Notes: generated by a model not told the origin, from the sequence alone. 64,000 nt of DNA from Ruminococcus sp. (GCA_029062165.1 JAIDQQ010000023.1:417789-481788); one strand, 5' to 3'; counted from the first letter of the stretch, positions 26,923 to 36,331 are shown. Made by a program: numbers and translations.

Positions 26923-26936
26923 CACGCAGAATACAA

Positions 26937-26970
26937 AAAAACCGCTCCTGAAATAAGGAACGGTTTTTTA
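26937..26970 (+). terminator. terminator after addA
   Basis: Stem AAACCGCTCCT / AGGAACGGTTT (one mismatch) with loop GAAATA, followed by seven T. Confidence 0.85.
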
Positions 26971-27014
26971 TATAAATAAGGAGAAGTAATGATAAGAAAT
27001 AATCTGATTAAATA

Positions 27015-28403
27015 TTAATTGTCGTCAGTACTTGTTTCGTCGCCGAACGGTACGCCTTTATTGGAATTTGCTTCCTGTAGGATTACTTCAAATTTTATAT
27101 CCTGACCTGCTCTTGAGACGGTCAGAGTAATAGTTTCGCCTGCTTTATGAGTGTTCTTTATTTTGTTGAGTTCGTCGGCAGTAGTAATAGCTTCGCCGTC
27201 AATGTCAATTATAACGTCGCCTTTCTGTATGCCTGCGAGGTCAGCCGCACCACCCTCCTGAACGCTTTGGACGTACACGCCAAGCGGTATATCATAGTAA
27301 CGTGAGACGGATTCGGTAACATCAACAGTTGAAATGCCTATCTGTGGTCTGCCCTTGACGTACTTGTAATTTATTAGGTCATCTATGATAGTTTTAGCTT
27401 CATTTATCGGGATAGCAAAACATAGACCCTCAACACTTGCAGAACCGTAATTTGATGATATTTTAGCGGAATTTATTCCGATTACCTGACCGGCACTGTT
27501 AAGTAACGGTCCGCCGGAGTTACCGGAATTTATAGCGGCGTCTGTCTGTATAAGCGTCATACTTTTTTCATTGATGTCAATCTGTCTGTTTTTTGCGGAT
27601 ACTATACCGCTTGTCACAGAGCCGAAAAGTTCAAAACCGAGTGGATTTCCGACTGCTATAACAAGTTCGCCTACTCTTAAATCGTCACTGTTACCGAACT
27701 CCGCCGGTGTCAGACCTGTTTCATTTACTTTGAGTACGGCTATATCGGTTTCGGTATCGTATGCGATAATTTTAGCATCATGTTCAGTTTCGTCGCTGAA
27801 AACAACGGAAACTTCAATAGCCTCACCGCATTTGTACTCGCTGTCATCATAGATAACATGGGCATTTGTAATAATATATCCGTCGTCGGACATTATTATT
27901 CCTGTACCGGTTGCCTGAATTTCCTGTGGTTCGGGATTGGAGTAGCCACCACCCCACATACCCCACGGATTATAGGATATTTCGGGTGTATACTCGAAAG
28001 TAGAGGCGACACCCACTACTGACGGCATAATAGTATCTACTATATCCGGCAGATATTTTGCGTCTGCACGTGAAGCTATATCTATAAGACTTGGTATATC
28101 ACGGACTTCTTCCGGAGTTTCAGTTTTTGAAGAATCCGGAAGACTTTGTTGTAGACTTGCCCTTGAAGTTTCAGAAGATTCTTCTTCAAAATCCGATACC
28201 GGTATTTTGTCTTCATTCATGTACTTGTAAATCTGTACAGAACCACCACCGACTATAGCCATACAGAGTATGAAAGCTACAGCTTTAAGTCCGGTATGAT
28301 TGTTAGGTTTTTTCGGACTGGAATTATTTTCGTAAACAAAAGATGATGAGTTATAACTTTCCTGAGGTTTATTTTCGTCATTGAATGGATAATTATCTGA
28401 CAT
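27015..28403 (-). CDS. membrane-anchored HtrA/DegP-type serine protease
   Basis: A surface-facing quality-control protease. The 462-residue protein has a cytoplasmic N-terminus rich in Asn/Ser, one transmembrane helix (about 39-57), an acidic linker, a trypsin-like domain with the catalytic triad H182 (TNAHVIY), D220 (TETDIAVLKV) and S296 (NSGNSGGPLL), and one PDZ domain (about 345-445, GVYVQSVQEGGAADLAGIQKGD). There is an insert rich in Gly/Trp/Tyr before the first strand (NPWGMWGGGYSN). RBS AAAGGAAG. It stands alone, cut off from upstream genes by a terminator. Firmicute HtrA proteins are often under CssRS-type control, but no such operator was identified here. Confidence 0.92.
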   Translation of the reverse strand: MSDNYPFNDENKPQESYNSSSFVYENNSSPKKPNNHTGLKAVAFILCMAIVGGGSVQIYKYMNEDKIPVSDFEEESSETSRASLQQSLPDSSKTETPEEVRDIPSLIDIASRADAKYLPDIVDTIMPSVVGVASTFEYTPEISYNPWGMWGGGYSNPEPQEIQATGTGIIMSDDGYIITNAHVIYDDSEYKCGEAIEVSVVFSDETEHDAKIIAYDTETDIAVLKVNETGLTPAEFGNSDDLRVGELVIAVGNPLGFELFGSVTSGIVSAKNRQIDINEKSMTLIQTDAAINSGNSGGPLLNSAGQVIGINSAKISSNYGSASVEGLCFAIPINEAKTIIDDLINYKYVKGRPQIGISTVDVTESVSRYYDIPLGVYVQSVQEGGAADLAGIQKGDVIIDIDGEAITTADELNKIKNTHKAGETITLTVSRAGQDIKFEVILQEANSNKGVPFGDETSTDDN

Positions 28404-28514
28404 AATAAGAGACTTCCTTTCCGGACTGATTTTTTTCTATAACTATTATTATAAACACTTATGTGATAAAATTATGACAGCTTACAGAAAAAAAAGAGGT
28501 TTATTGTGAAATAT

Positions 28515-28548
28515 CAAAAAAGAACAGGTTTTTTTCCGAACCTGTTCT
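28515..28548 (-). terminator. terminator after the thioesterase gene
   Basis: Read on the minus strand: AGAACAGGTTC / GAACCTGTTCT-type stem with an A-rich loop, followed by six T. Confidence 0.8.
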
Positions 28549-28563
28549 GTAATAAAGATAAAA

Positions 28564-28956
28564 TTATTTAATTTTAGAGTAAGTTTTCTGTGTAAATATT
28601 TCACTGTTTACACCAAATCTTTTGTGTACGCCCTCACCGATTATACCGGCTTCGTCGAAAGCCTTGACGTCGAAAACAAGTTCCCTGCCGTTTATTTCAG
28701 TAAGTACAGCTTCAGCATATACTTTCATTCCGACAGGTGTAGCGGAAAGATGTCTGACGTTAATTTCCGTACCTACTGTTGTAAAGTCGTCTCCTATGTA
28801 TCCGGACAGACAGTTACAGGCGGATTTTTCCATAAGTGCAACCATACACGGAGTAGCGAATACTTCAAGACTACCGCTACCAACGGTTACAGCGAGTTCA
28901 TTTTCTGATACGATAATTTCAGCAGTACCGGTAATTCCTACAGATATATTTTTCAT
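28564..28956 (-). CDS. hotdog-fold thioesterase (FlK-like)
   Basis: A 130-residue single hotdog domain resembling fluoroacetyl-CoA thioesterase FlK and related small acyl-CoA thioesterases. Support comes from the segments VGSGSLEVFATPCMVALMEK in its first half (helix carrying the conserved Glu) and GTEINVRHLSATPVGMKV after it, with FDVKAFDEAGIIGEGVHKR at the end. In FlK the active site is Thr-Glu-His; T36-type and E43-type positions and the late His are visible, though I cannot align them exactly. RBS GAGGAGG overlaps the end of the LtaS-like gene, so the two form an operon. The substrate is unlikely to be fluoroacetate itself. Confidence 0.82.
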   Translation of the reverse strand: MKNISVGITGTAEIIVSENELAVTVGSGSLEVFATPCMVALMEKSACNCLSGYIGDDFTTVGTEINVRHLSATPVGMKVYAEAVLTEINGRELVFDVKAFDEAGIIGEGVHKRFGVNSEIFTQKTYSKIK

Positions 28957-28959
28957 AGA

Positions 28960-30813
28960 TTAATCCTCCTCTTCGGTGAGTGTAAGAAGTTCTTCGGGTA
29001 TCGGACATGGTGAATATACATCACCTATTACACGGTCATAAGTAAGCATATCGAGTTCTTCGTCACGTGGTACTTCGCTTGCGTATTCTTCGGAGTATAT
29101 CGGAGTAGTTTTCATATAACCGTTCATAGTATCGATAAAGGCATCACGAGGAGCGTCGATAATATTCATAAGTACATACGGCATATAGAAGAATGATACT
29201 TCATTTTCGGGTACGGAAGAGTAATCGGCGTTGTAGTTACTCCATATGAAATATTTTTGCTGATACAATGCACTACAGTTTGAACCGTTCAGACCGAGTT
29301 GATTATAAACGCTTGTCTCACCACGGAGTGACGGGAAATGGTCACCGACAAAAAATACAAGTGTAGGTTCGTCAATAGTTTCGAGTTCGTCAAGAAATTC
29401 CGTCAGACCCTCGTTAGTATGCTGAACCCATGTAAGATAGTTAGTTATCTCGTCGCCGTCGCCTTGGTCATATGGCTGATGATTCTGCATAGTAGTTGTA
29501 TGAATATAAATCGGCTTGTCTGTAGTTTTCACAAGGTCAATAAGCTGATTGTATACTGTCTTGTCCTCGACGTATGTTCCGAAGTGTTCCACCGGTACAG
29601 TGAAATCAGATTCGCCGGTCTGGTCATTATGGAAAATCATAGTATCAAAACCGAATCTTCCGTAAATACGTGAACGACTGTAAAATGTACTCTGGAAAGG
29701 GTGTACGTAAGCTGTGGAATATCCCCAGTTTTTGTAGTACTGTGCAAGAGCAGGTTGTTCACGGGTAGCGAGTTCACGTTGTGGCATATTAGGAGTATTT
29801 ATACCACGCACAGGCAATCCGAAAAGTAATTCAAATTCTGAACGGACAGTCCAGCTTGCGTAGGTTGGTGTGATAGTAGTTCCGGCGTGACCTTCTGCAC
29901 GTGCCTTGTCGAAACCTTCGTAATATTTATCGTCAATGTTGAGTTCGTCGAATACTCGGAAATCGGCATAGGATTCGCTCATTACTACTATGACATTCGG
30001 CTTGATACCGCCATTGAAGTCATTAATTTCTTTCGGTTCTTCCTCGACGATTTCATTTACGTGAATATCGTCGTAATTTTCCGGTTCAATAAGTCGGTTT
30101 GCGTAACTTTCGGAGGCTGTCTGTATTATGAACGCCAAAAAACCGTTATTCTGAAATTTTTCGTTAAGTTTGAAAGTATTTGTTGCAGGGGTTATATCTA
30201 TGTTGAAAATATTATAGACAGGTGTTGAAAAAGTCGGCACGCAGACAAGTCCGGCAAACGGAACGACACAAGCAGGAGCAGTTATAAAGCGTTTCATAGT
30301 TTTAAGCCTTAATTTCGGATTGAAATAAAAAGCAAGTCCGATAAATGCCACTACTATGACACAGTAAATAATAAGTCGTGGAGTTATTTTTATGTACGCA
30401 AATGATTTAAGGCTTTTGACACTCCGGAAAAGTTTCATATCGGAAAGTATCAGGTGATTTCCGTTAGTACCGTATTTGAAAAGCTCCGTTATACTCAATG
30501 CCATAAATACAACACTTTGTACGGCTATTGAAATCCAGCCGGAACGGAAAAGAGCAAGCAGGAAAATAAATACAACAGATGAAAGCAGAATATCAAACAA
30601 TACAACTGACGGTCTTGTAACAACAAATTCAAGATACGGCATAAAACCTTTAAACTGATTTATTTCTGCCATACTGCATATGAATACCGGAAAAATCAGC
30701 ATTATTGCAAGATTTATTTTCGGGTGTAAATCTGTCTGACTGTTGTGTTTTTCCCGAAACGTTTTGAAACGTTCCTTAATGGTTTTTGTTTCAGCATTTG
30801 AATCTTTAGTCAT
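28960..30813 (-). CDS. LtaS-like membrane sulfatase (lipoteichoic acid synthase family)
   Basis: Enzymes of this family transfer glycerol-phosphate or similar groups onto envelope polymers outside the membrane. The 617-residue protein has five predicted N-terminal membrane helices (within about 30-215) and a large extracellular alkaline-phosphatase/sulfatase-type domain. It carries KPNVIVVMSESYADF (metal ligand Glu), the catalytic Thr in SWTVRSEFELLFGLP, HPFQSTFYSRSRIYGRFGFD and FVGDHFPSL (Asp-His metal ligands). An acidic tail ends the protein. RBS GGGAGGAT. The thioesterase gene follows three nt later. Whether it makes lipoteichoic acid or decorates another glycan cannot be told; Oscillospiraceae often carry several such paralogues. 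Confidence 0.85.
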   Translation of the reverse strand: MTKDSNAETKTIKERFKTFREKHNSQTDLHPKINLAIMLIFPVFICSMAEINQFKGFMPYLEFVVTRPSVVLFDILLSSVVFIFLLALFRSGWISIAVQSVVFMALSITELFKYGTNGNHLILSDMKLFRSVKSLKSFAYIKITPRLIIYCVIVVAFIGLAFYFNPKLRLKTMKRFITAPACVVPFAGLVCVPTFSTPVYNIFNIDITPATNTFKLNEKFQNNGFLAFIIQTASESYANRLIEPENYDDIHVNEIVEEEPKEINDFNGGIKPNVIVVMSESYADFRVFDELNIDDKYYEGFDKARAEGHAGTTITPTYASWTVRSEFELLFGLPVRGINTPNMPQRELATREQPALAQYYKNWGYSTAYVHPFQSTFYSRSRIYGRFGFDTMIFHNDQTGESDFTVPVEHFGTYVEDKTVYNQLIDLVKTTDKPIYIHTTTMQNHQPYDQGDGDEITNYLTWVQHTNEGLTEFLDELETIDEPTLVFFVGDHFPSLRGETSVYNQLGLNGSNCSALYQQKYFIWSNYNADYSSVPENEVSFFYMPYVLMNIIDAPRDAFIDTMNGYMKTTPIYSEEYASEVPRDEELDMLTYDRVIGDVYSPCPIPEELLTLTEEED

Positions 30814-30961
30814 TAAATATCCTCCCTGTATTTATTAAAATCAATATAACATAATCAATAAAAAAAAGCAAGTGTTATTGAAAAATATCATCTTTTTATC
30901 ACGTAATTCAGCGGTTTTGTAACTCTGTACGAAAAAACCGGTTTTATTTTAGCGAATATGT

Positions 30962-31552
30962 CTATATACCGAGATAACCTTTCTGTGCGGAATCATTTAT
31001 AATTTTGTCAATGAGTTCGTAAAGTTCCGGCGAAACGTCAGCGAATTGTTTAGTACGGTCTTTTACCTGCTCCGATTTTACGGTGTGTTCCTGCCATGAA
31101 ATGCCATTCTTTGAATAATTAAGAATAATTGGCTGTAACCTGTCGAGAAGACCGGCGAATTTTGCTTCAGGTGTCAGACCGTCTTCAAACTCACGCCATA
31201 ATGAATAAAATTCAGTTTTCTGTACTTCCGGAAGTATTCCGAAAATTCTTTGAGACGCTTTTTCTTCACGTTCAGCCTTAGACTTATAGCCCTCGTAATC
31301 GTAACAATAAGTATCACCGGCATCAATTTCCACGACATCATGAACGATAAGCATTTTCATGACCTTGAAAATATCAGTATCGGGTTGAGCGTATTCGGCA
31401 AGCAGAAAAGCCATCATAGCAATATGCCAACTGTGTTCCGCATCATTTTCCTTACGGTCTTCGTGAAGTACATAAGTCTGTCTGTAAAGATTCTTCATTT
31501 TGTCGAGTTCAAGCATAAATTCGATTTGCTTTTTAAGTTTTTCGTCAATCAT
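30962..31552 (-). CDS. HD-domain phosphohydrolase (YfbR-like 5'-nucleotidase family)
   Basis: A 196-residue metal-dependent HD hydrolase. The conserved histidines and Asp are in NDAEHSWHIAMM and VHDVVEIDAGD (the HD pair), as in YfbR/HDDC2 proteins that dephosphorylate deoxynucleoside monophosphates. The C-terminal SWQEHTVKSEQV segment is also typical. RBS AAAGGAGTGAT. It starts 19 nt after the SDR gene on the same strand, so the two are probably co-transcribed. Confidence 0.87.
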   Translation of the reverse strand: MIDEKLKKQIEFMLELDKMKNLYRQTYVLHEDRKENDAEHSWHIAMMAFLLAEYAQPDTDIFKVMKMLIVHDVVEIDAGDTYCYDYEGYKSKAEREEKASQRIFGILPEVQKTEFYSLWREFEDGLTPEAKFAGLLDRLQPIILNYSKNGISWQEHTVKSEQVKDRTKQFADVSPELYELIDKIINDSAQKGYLGI

Positions 31553-31571
31553 AAAAAAATCACTCCTTTAA

Positions 31572-32276
31572 TTAAATAACCATACCGCCATTTACTGCTA
31601 AAATCTGCCCTGTTATGTATCCGGCACTATCCGAGGCAAGAAAACTCACAGCGTCGGCGACGTGTTCGGGCGTACCGAAAAAACCTAAGGGAATTTCCTC
31701 TTTTATGGCGGAAAGTTCCTCTGTGGAAAATTTACTGTTCATATCGGTCATTATGAACCCAGGGGAAACACAATTGACACGTATTCCCGACGGTGCTACT
31801 TCTTTGGCGAGTGCCTTTGTAAAGCCTATTATACCGGCTTTAGTGGTTGAGTAGTCTACTTCACAGGAAGCCCCTACCTGACCCCACATGGACGATATAT
31901 TTATAATACAGCCTGATTTATCCCGAATCATAGCCGGTAGAAACGCACGGGAACAGTTCAGCGTACCACATAGATTAGTCTGCATAATCCGTGTGGATTT
32001 TTCGTTTGAAATACCGGTGAAAAGGTCTATTTCAGATATACCGGCATTATTGATGAGCAGGTCAATTTTTCCGTACTGACCGGCGATTTTTTTTACTTCG
32101 TCGAGGTCTGAAACGTCAAACCGGACGGCTTTTCCGGAAATTTTTTCCGCTAAGGATTCGGCTTTTTTGTATGAATTTAAGTAATTTATTATGACAAAAT
32201 AGCCGTCTGCGAAAAGTTTCCGGCAAATCGCCTGACCGATACCGCCAGTACCACCGGTGACAAGTGCAGTTTTCAA
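31572..32276 (-). CDS. short-chain dehydrogenase/reductase (FabG-like)
   Basis: A 234-residue classical SDR with cofactor motif TGGTGGIG (7-14), NNAG (77-80) and the catalytic Ser128/129 (NISSMWG), Tyr142 and Lys146 (YSTTK). The C-terminal VNCVSPGFIMTDM and GYITGQILAVNGGM match 3-oxoacyl-ACP reductases. The start is TTG: GGAGTGAT lies about 7 nt upstream and no ATG fits. No other fatty-acid genes are near, so the substrate may be another ketone. Confidence 0.88.
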   Translation of the reverse strand: MKTALVTGGTGGIGQAICRKLFADGYFVIINYLNSYKKAESLAEKISGKAVRFDVSDLDEVKKIAGQYGKIDLLINNAGISEIDLFTGISNEKSTRIMQTNLCGTLNCSRAFLPAMIRDKSGCIINISSMWGQVGASCEVDYSTTKAGIIGFTKALAKEVAPSGIRVNCVSPGFIMTDMNSKFSTEELSAIKEEIPLGFFGTPEHVADAVSFLASDSAGYITGQILAVNGGMVI

Positions 32277-32335
32277 GATGTATCACTCCTTTACCTGTTT
32301 ATTATACCTTGTTTTTCTGAAAATTTCAATAGGTA

Positions 32336-32364
32336 TTGCAATTTTTCCGGAGATGTGTTATAAT
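32336..32364 (+). promoter_or_regulatory. sigma-A promoter of the DUF896-cdd operon
   Basis: TTGCAA, 17 nt, TATAAT, about 30 nt before the first gene. Confidence 0.75.
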
Positions 32365-32394
32365 TAAGGAAATATCTTCACAGGAGGTTTTTAA

Positions 32395-32595
32395 ATGAAT
32401 CAGCAGAAAATTGACCGTATAAACGAACTCGCACGGAAGTCAAAAAGCACAGGACTTACCGAGGAAGAAAAGGCTGAACAGACAGCTTTAAGAAACGAGT
32501 ACAGACAATCAGTAGTAGGAAATCTCAGGGCGGAATTAAATAACACATACATCATGACACCCGACGGAAAAAAACGTAAAATCAGTACAAAATGA
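32395..32595 (+). CDS. DUF896 family protein (YnzC-like)
   Basis: A 66-residue helical protein matching the YnzC/DUF896 family: IDRINELARKSKSTGLTEEE followed by the conserved LRNEYRQSVVGNL and the basic end DGKKRK. In Bacillus a member is in the SOS operon, but the function is not established. RBS AGGAGG. First gene of an operon with cdd; nine nt separate them. Confidence 0.92.
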   Translation: MNQQKIDRINELARKSKSTGLTEEEKAEQTALRNEYRQSVVGNLRAELNNTYIMTPDGKKRKISTK

Positions 32596-32604
32596 GGTGA
32601 TACC

Positions 32605-32997
32605 ATGACAGACAACGAATTTTTTCAGTTTGCGGTGAGAGCTTCGGAAAAATCGTACTCACCATATAGTAAATTTAAAGTAGGTGCGGTACTTCTCACG
32701 GAAGACGGACAAATTTTTACCGGTTGCAATATAGAAAACGCCTCGTACTCCATGACCATATGTGCAGAACGTACAGCAATATTCAAGGCGGTATCTTCGG
32801 GATTTACAGATTTCAAGGCTATAGCCATTGCAGGAAGTTCCGGCGACGATTTTTCAGAACCATGTACACCATGCGGAGCGTGTCTGCAAGTTTTATCAGA
32901 ATTTTGCGACGACGATTTTATGATAGTCCTTTCCGACGGCGTACATAAATTAAAAGATTTTCTGCCGAACAGATTTACAAAGGAAAATATATCATGA
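32605..32997 (+). CDS. cdd: cytidine deaminase
   Basis: Hydrolytic deamination of cytidine and deoxycytidine to uridine in pyrimidine salvage. The 130-residue protein has the zinc-site motifs CAERTA (C53, catalytic E55) and PCGAC (C90, C93), plus the substrate motif NIENASY (42-48). It is the homotetrameric small form. RBS TGAGGTGAT lies within the end of the previous gene. It overlaps the DUF4291 gene by four nt (ATGA). Confidence 0.94.
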   Translation: MTDNEFFQFAVRASEKSYSPYSKFKVGAVLLTEDGQIFTGCNIENASYSMTICAERTAIFKAVSSGFTDFKAIAIAGSSGDDFSEPCTPCGACLQVLSEFCDDDFMIVLSDGVHKLKDFLPNRFTKENIS

Positions 32998-33584
32998 ATA
33001 CGATAAATGCAGTCTATAACGACGAGACTATACGAGTATATCAGGCATTCAACGCACGTATAGCAGAAGAAGCGGTCAGATTAAATACTTTCGGGAAATG
33101 TTTCAAAAAGGAGCGTATGACTTGGATAAAACCATCATTTTTATGGATTATGTACCGTTCCGGCTGGGCAGAAAAGGAAAATCAGGAACACATACTTGCT
33201 ATCGACATAAAGCGTACAGGTTTTGAAGAGATACTGAAAAAAGCGGTCATGTCGACGTATAACGAGAATATGAGTATTTCACATGAGGAGTGGCAAAGAC
33301 TGATAAAAATATCGGAAGTCCGTTGTCAGTTTGACCCTGACCGTGATATTTACGGAAATCCGCAGAAAGACCGTACTATACAACTCGGCTTGCGTGGCGG
33401 AATGGTTGAAAAATACATATCAGAATATATAGTTAAAATAACCGATATTACGGAAGAAGTCCGGTATTTGAAATCTTTAAGGGATAGCGGTAGACTTGAT
33501 ACGGAAATGCTACCGGTTGAAGTACCATATCCGACAGAAAATATTGAAATTGCAGGAGGTATAAATGTTAAGGGAAAAAATTGA
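32994..33584 (+). CDS. DUF4291 domain protein
   Basis: A 196-residue soluble protein of the DUF4291 family, of unknown biochemical function. Recognisable blocks are IRVYQAFNARIAEEAV near the N-terminus, ERMTWIKPSFLWIMYRSGW (about 40-58), and VRCQFDPDRD with RTIQLGLRG in the second half. It overlaps cdd by four nt and the next gene by 20 nt, so it is translated within the same operon. Apart from the family name I can assign no role; the conserved Trp, Arg and His residues suggest a nucleotide- or RNA-related enzyme, but that is speculation. Confidence 0.85.
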   Translation: MNTINAVYNDETIRVYQAFNARIAEEAVRLNTFGKCFKKERMTWIKPSFLWIMYRSGWAEKENQEHILAIDIKRTGFEEILKKAVMSTYNENMSISHEEWQRLIKISEVRCQFDPDRDIYGNPQKDRTIQLGLRGGMVEKYISEYIVKITDITEEVRYLKSLRDSGRLDTEMLPVEVPYPTENIEIAGGINVKGKN

Positions 33585-35406
33585 AAAATATCTGCTTGAC
33601 GTGCAGAAACCGTCGAGATATATAGGCGGAGAAGTAGGCAGTATAATAAAAGATAAGTCAGAAACAGATGTCCGGTTTGCGTTTTGTTTTCCGGATACGT
33701 ATGATATAGGAATGTCACATCTCGGCATGAAAATACTTTATTCACTGACGAATGAACGTGAAAATTACTGGTGCGAGAGATGTTTTGCACCGTCGGAAGA
33801 CTTTGAAAAAATAATGCGTGAAAATGATATACCGCTGTATGCCCTCGAAAGTCTTGACCCGATAAGAGATTTTGATTTCATAGGATTCACAATGCAGTAT
33901 GAACTTTCATATACAAACGTCCTGAATATGCTTGACCTCGCCGGAATACCGATATATTCCCGTGACCGTACCGACGAACTGACACAGATAGTAGTAGCCG
34001 GTGGACCTTGTGTCTGTAATCCCGAACCCCTTGCGGATTTTTTTGACTTATTCATTTTAGGCGAGGGCGAGGAAGTAAACCTTGAATTAATGGACTTATA
34101 CCACAGAATGAAACAACAAGGAGCGTCAAGAAAAGATTTTCTGCGTGAGGCGTGTAAGATAGAGGGTATATATGTACCGGAATTTTATAAATTCAGCTAT
34201 AATCCGGACGGTACTATAGAAAAAGTCGAGACAGTAAACAATGCTCCGGAAGTCGTAAAAAAGCGTATAATAAAGAATTTCGATAAGGTATATTATCCGG
34301 AAAATTTTGTCGTACCGTTCACGGAGATAGTACATGACCGTGTTTCCGTGGAAGTTTTAAGAGGTTGTCTGCGTGGTTGCCGATTCTGTCAGGCAGGATT
34401 TATCTACAGACCTTTCCGTGAAAAGAAATCCGGTACTGTAGTAAAGCAGACAAGATGTTTATGTGAAAATACCGGTTATGACGAGGTATCACTTGCATCA
34501 CTTAGTACAAGTGACCATTCAGAAATATCGCCGATACTGTCTGAACTCATAGAGTATACCGCCGACGAAAAAATAACTCTTTCGTTACCGTCGCTCCGTG
34601 TGGATAACTTTTCCGAAGAACTTCTTGAAAAAATAAAGAAAGTCCGTAAATCAGGGCTTACATTCGCACCAGAAGCAAGTACACAACGTCTCCGTGACGC
34701 TATCAACAAGAACGTAAGCGAAGAGGAAATCATGAATACCTGTCGTATAGCATTCGAGGGCGGATATTCTGCGGTAAAACTGTATTTCATGATGGGACTT
34801 CCTACCGAAACCGACGAGGATATTAAAGGTATTGCAGAACTGTCACAGCGTATTATTGATTTGTACTATAGTCTTAAAAACAAGCCTAAGGGACGTGGTG
34901 TACAGATTTCAATAAGCTGTGCTACATTTGTTCCGAAACCGTTCACACCATTTGAGTTTGAAGCACAGGACACTCGGGAAATGATTGAACATAAACAGAA
35001 ACTTCTTCTCGATTCCGTCAATAGAAAAAGAGTTAAAGTAAGTTATCACGACGCAAACGTGAGTATTTTAGAAGCCGTCCTCGCCAAAGGTGACAGACGT
35101 TTATGTGATGTAATATATACCGCATGGAAAAAGGGCTGTAAATTCGACAGTTGGGGAGAATACTTCCGTTTTGAAAAGTGGGTTGAGGCTTTCGACGAGT
35201 GCAATATTGATATGTCATTCTATGCTAACAGAAAGATTCCGTATGACGAGATTTTACCGTGGGAACATCTTGACTATTATGTATCAAAGGAATTTTTTAT
35301 CCGTGAAAACAAAAAGGCACACGAATTTACGACTACACCACATTGTCGGCTGAAGTGTACAGGTTGCGGAGTAAACAGGGAAATAGGGGGAAAATGTCTT
35401 GATTAA
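33565..35406 (+). CDS. B12-binding-domain radical SAM protein (TIGR03960-type)
   Basis: A 613-residue radical SAM enzyme with an N-terminal region (1-220) that includes a B12-binding-like fold (CFPDTYDIGMSHLG, GGPCVCNPEPLADF) and a radical SAM core with CLRGCRFC (C268, C272, C275). The C-terminal part has further cysteines (HCRLKCTGCGVN) that may hold a second cluster. It overlaps the next gene, whose product is the usual partner (TIGR03936, DUF2344). The pair is widespread in clostridia; a link to tRNA or ribosome modification is suspected, not proven. RBS CAGGAGG lies inside the preceding gene. Confidence 0.88.
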   Translation: MLREKIEKYLLDVQKPSRYIGGEVGSIIKDKSETDVRFAFCFPDTYDIGMSHLGMKILYSLTNERENYWCERCFAPSEDFEKIMRENDIPLYALESLDPIRDFDFIGFTMQYELSYTNVLNMLDLAGIPIYSRDRTDELTQIVVAGGPCVCNPEPLADFFDLFILGEGEEVNLELMDLYHRMKQQGASRKDFLREACKIEGIYVPEFYKFSYNPDGTIEKVETVNNAPEVVKKRIIKNFDKVYYPENFVVPFTEIVHDRVSVEVLRGCLRGCRFCQAGFIYRPFREKKSGTVVKQTRCLCENTGYDEVSLASLSTSDHSEISPILSELIEYTADEKITLSLPSLRVDNFSEELLEKIKKVRKSGLTFAPEASTQRLRDAINKNVSEEEIMNTCRIAFEGGYSAVKLYFMMGLPTETDEDIKGIAELSQRIIDLYYSLKNKPKGRGVQISISCATFVPKPFTPFEFEAQDTREMIEHKQKLLLDSVNRKRVKVSYHDANVSILEAVLAKGDRRLCDVIYTAWKKGCKFDSWGEYFRFEKWVEAFDECNIDMSFYANRKIPYDEILPWEHLDYYVSKEFFIRENKKAHEFTTTPHCRLKCTGCGVNREIGGKCLD

Positions 35407-36052
35407 GTTAAGAGCAGTTTTTGAAAAAAAAGACCGTGCAAAATACATATCGCACCTCGATTTAAACCGCTGTATGCTCCGGACATTCCGCCGGTCAGGA
35501 TTGCCTATATGGTATACGGAGGGTTTCCACTCGCACCCGTATTTTTCGTTTGCACTGGCACTTTCGTTAGGATATGAGAGCAGTTGCGAAATACTTGACT
35601 TCAACCTGAATGAAGAAATTCCGTTTGAAGAAGTCCGAGACCGTCTCAACGCCGTAATGCCATACGGTATGAAGATTATATCAGTCACAGAACCGAAACT
35701 TAAAATAACGGCTATCACGAAAGCGGAGTATAGTTTTTCACTGAAATCCGAAAATATAACCAGACTTGTCGCCGATATAGAAAGACTTCTGGACAGTGAA
35801 GAAATTTTAGTCGAGAAGAAAACAAAAAAGGGTATACAGTCCGTTAATATAAGACCGTTCATAGAAGTTGTTGCCGGAAGTACCGGAGCAGGTATATATA
35901 ATATGTCGGTGAGACTTCCGGCAGGTACGCAGACTAATTATAATCCGGCGTTATTCTTTACGGCACTGAAAGATTTTACTGAAATACCGTTTGAAGTGAC
36001 AGATATAAGACGTACCGGAATTTTATGTGCGGATAATGAAATTTTTTCATAA
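35399..36052 (+). CDS. radical-SAM-associated DUF2344 protein (TIGR03936-type)
   Basis: A 217-residue protein that starts at TTG, overlapping the radical SAM gene by eight nt, with a GGGGGA RBS just upstream. The N-terminal KYISHLDLNRCMLRTFRRSGLP in its two halves and the FSFALALSLGYESS block are diagnostic of the DUF2344 family, always found fused or next to the TIGR03960 radical SAM protein. Presumably a substrate-binding partner. About 120 nt without a visible feature follow before the rplS promoter. Confidence 0.85.
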   Translation: MIKLRAVFEKKDRAKYISHLDLNRCMLRTFRRSGLPIWYTEGFHSHPYFSFALALSLGYESSCEILDFNLNEEIPFEEVRDRLNAVMPYGMKIISVTEPKLKITAITKAEYSFSLKSENITRLVADIERLLDSEEILVEKKTKKGIQSVNIRPFIEVVAGSTGAGIYNMSVRLPAGTQTNYNPALFFTALKDFTEIPFEVTDIRRTGILCADNEIFS

Positions 36053-36170
36053 TTATTTTAATTATTTATCATAAATAACAATAATTTTATCCGGATATAA
36101 CCTGAAACTGTTGAAATCAGATATAAAGAAATTTTCTGAAAAAATATTCAAAATTTTTTGTAAAAAACAC

Positions 36171-36199
36171 TTGCATTTTTCCGAAAAGTATGATATGAT
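36171..36199 (+). promoter_or_regulatory. sigma-A promoter of rplS
   Basis: TTGCAT, 17 nt, TATGAT, located so that the transcript begins just ahead of the structured leader. Confidence 0.65.
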
Positions 36200-36217
36200 A
36201 TAAAGGCATTTGAAATC

Positions 36218-36310
36218 CGTCGGTGTTTTTCGTTGCGATTTGTACCGACGAGAGTTAATGCCGTAAGACATTAACCGGACAGTCCTCTGTAACTGAGCAA
36301 GAATGTCCGG
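36218..36310 (+). ncRNA. structured 5' leader of rplS (L19 leader-like)
   Basis: Three consecutive perfect hairpins precede the RBS: CGTCGGT/ACCGACG (36218-36224 with 36244-36250), GTTAATG/CATTAAC (36254-36260 with 36269-36275) and CCGGACA/TGTCCGG (36275-36281 with 36304-36310). Position directly before rplS matches the L19 leader of Firmicutes, a ribosomal-protein autoregulation element. L19 binding itself is inferred from family knowledge. Confidence 0.7.
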
Positions 36311-36331
36311 AAATTTTAGGAGGAATAAAAA

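Noticed and set aside
36062..36271. Minus-strand frame across the rplS leader
   Set aside because: The region is explained by a promoter and structured leader on the plus strand, and the frame has no RBS.
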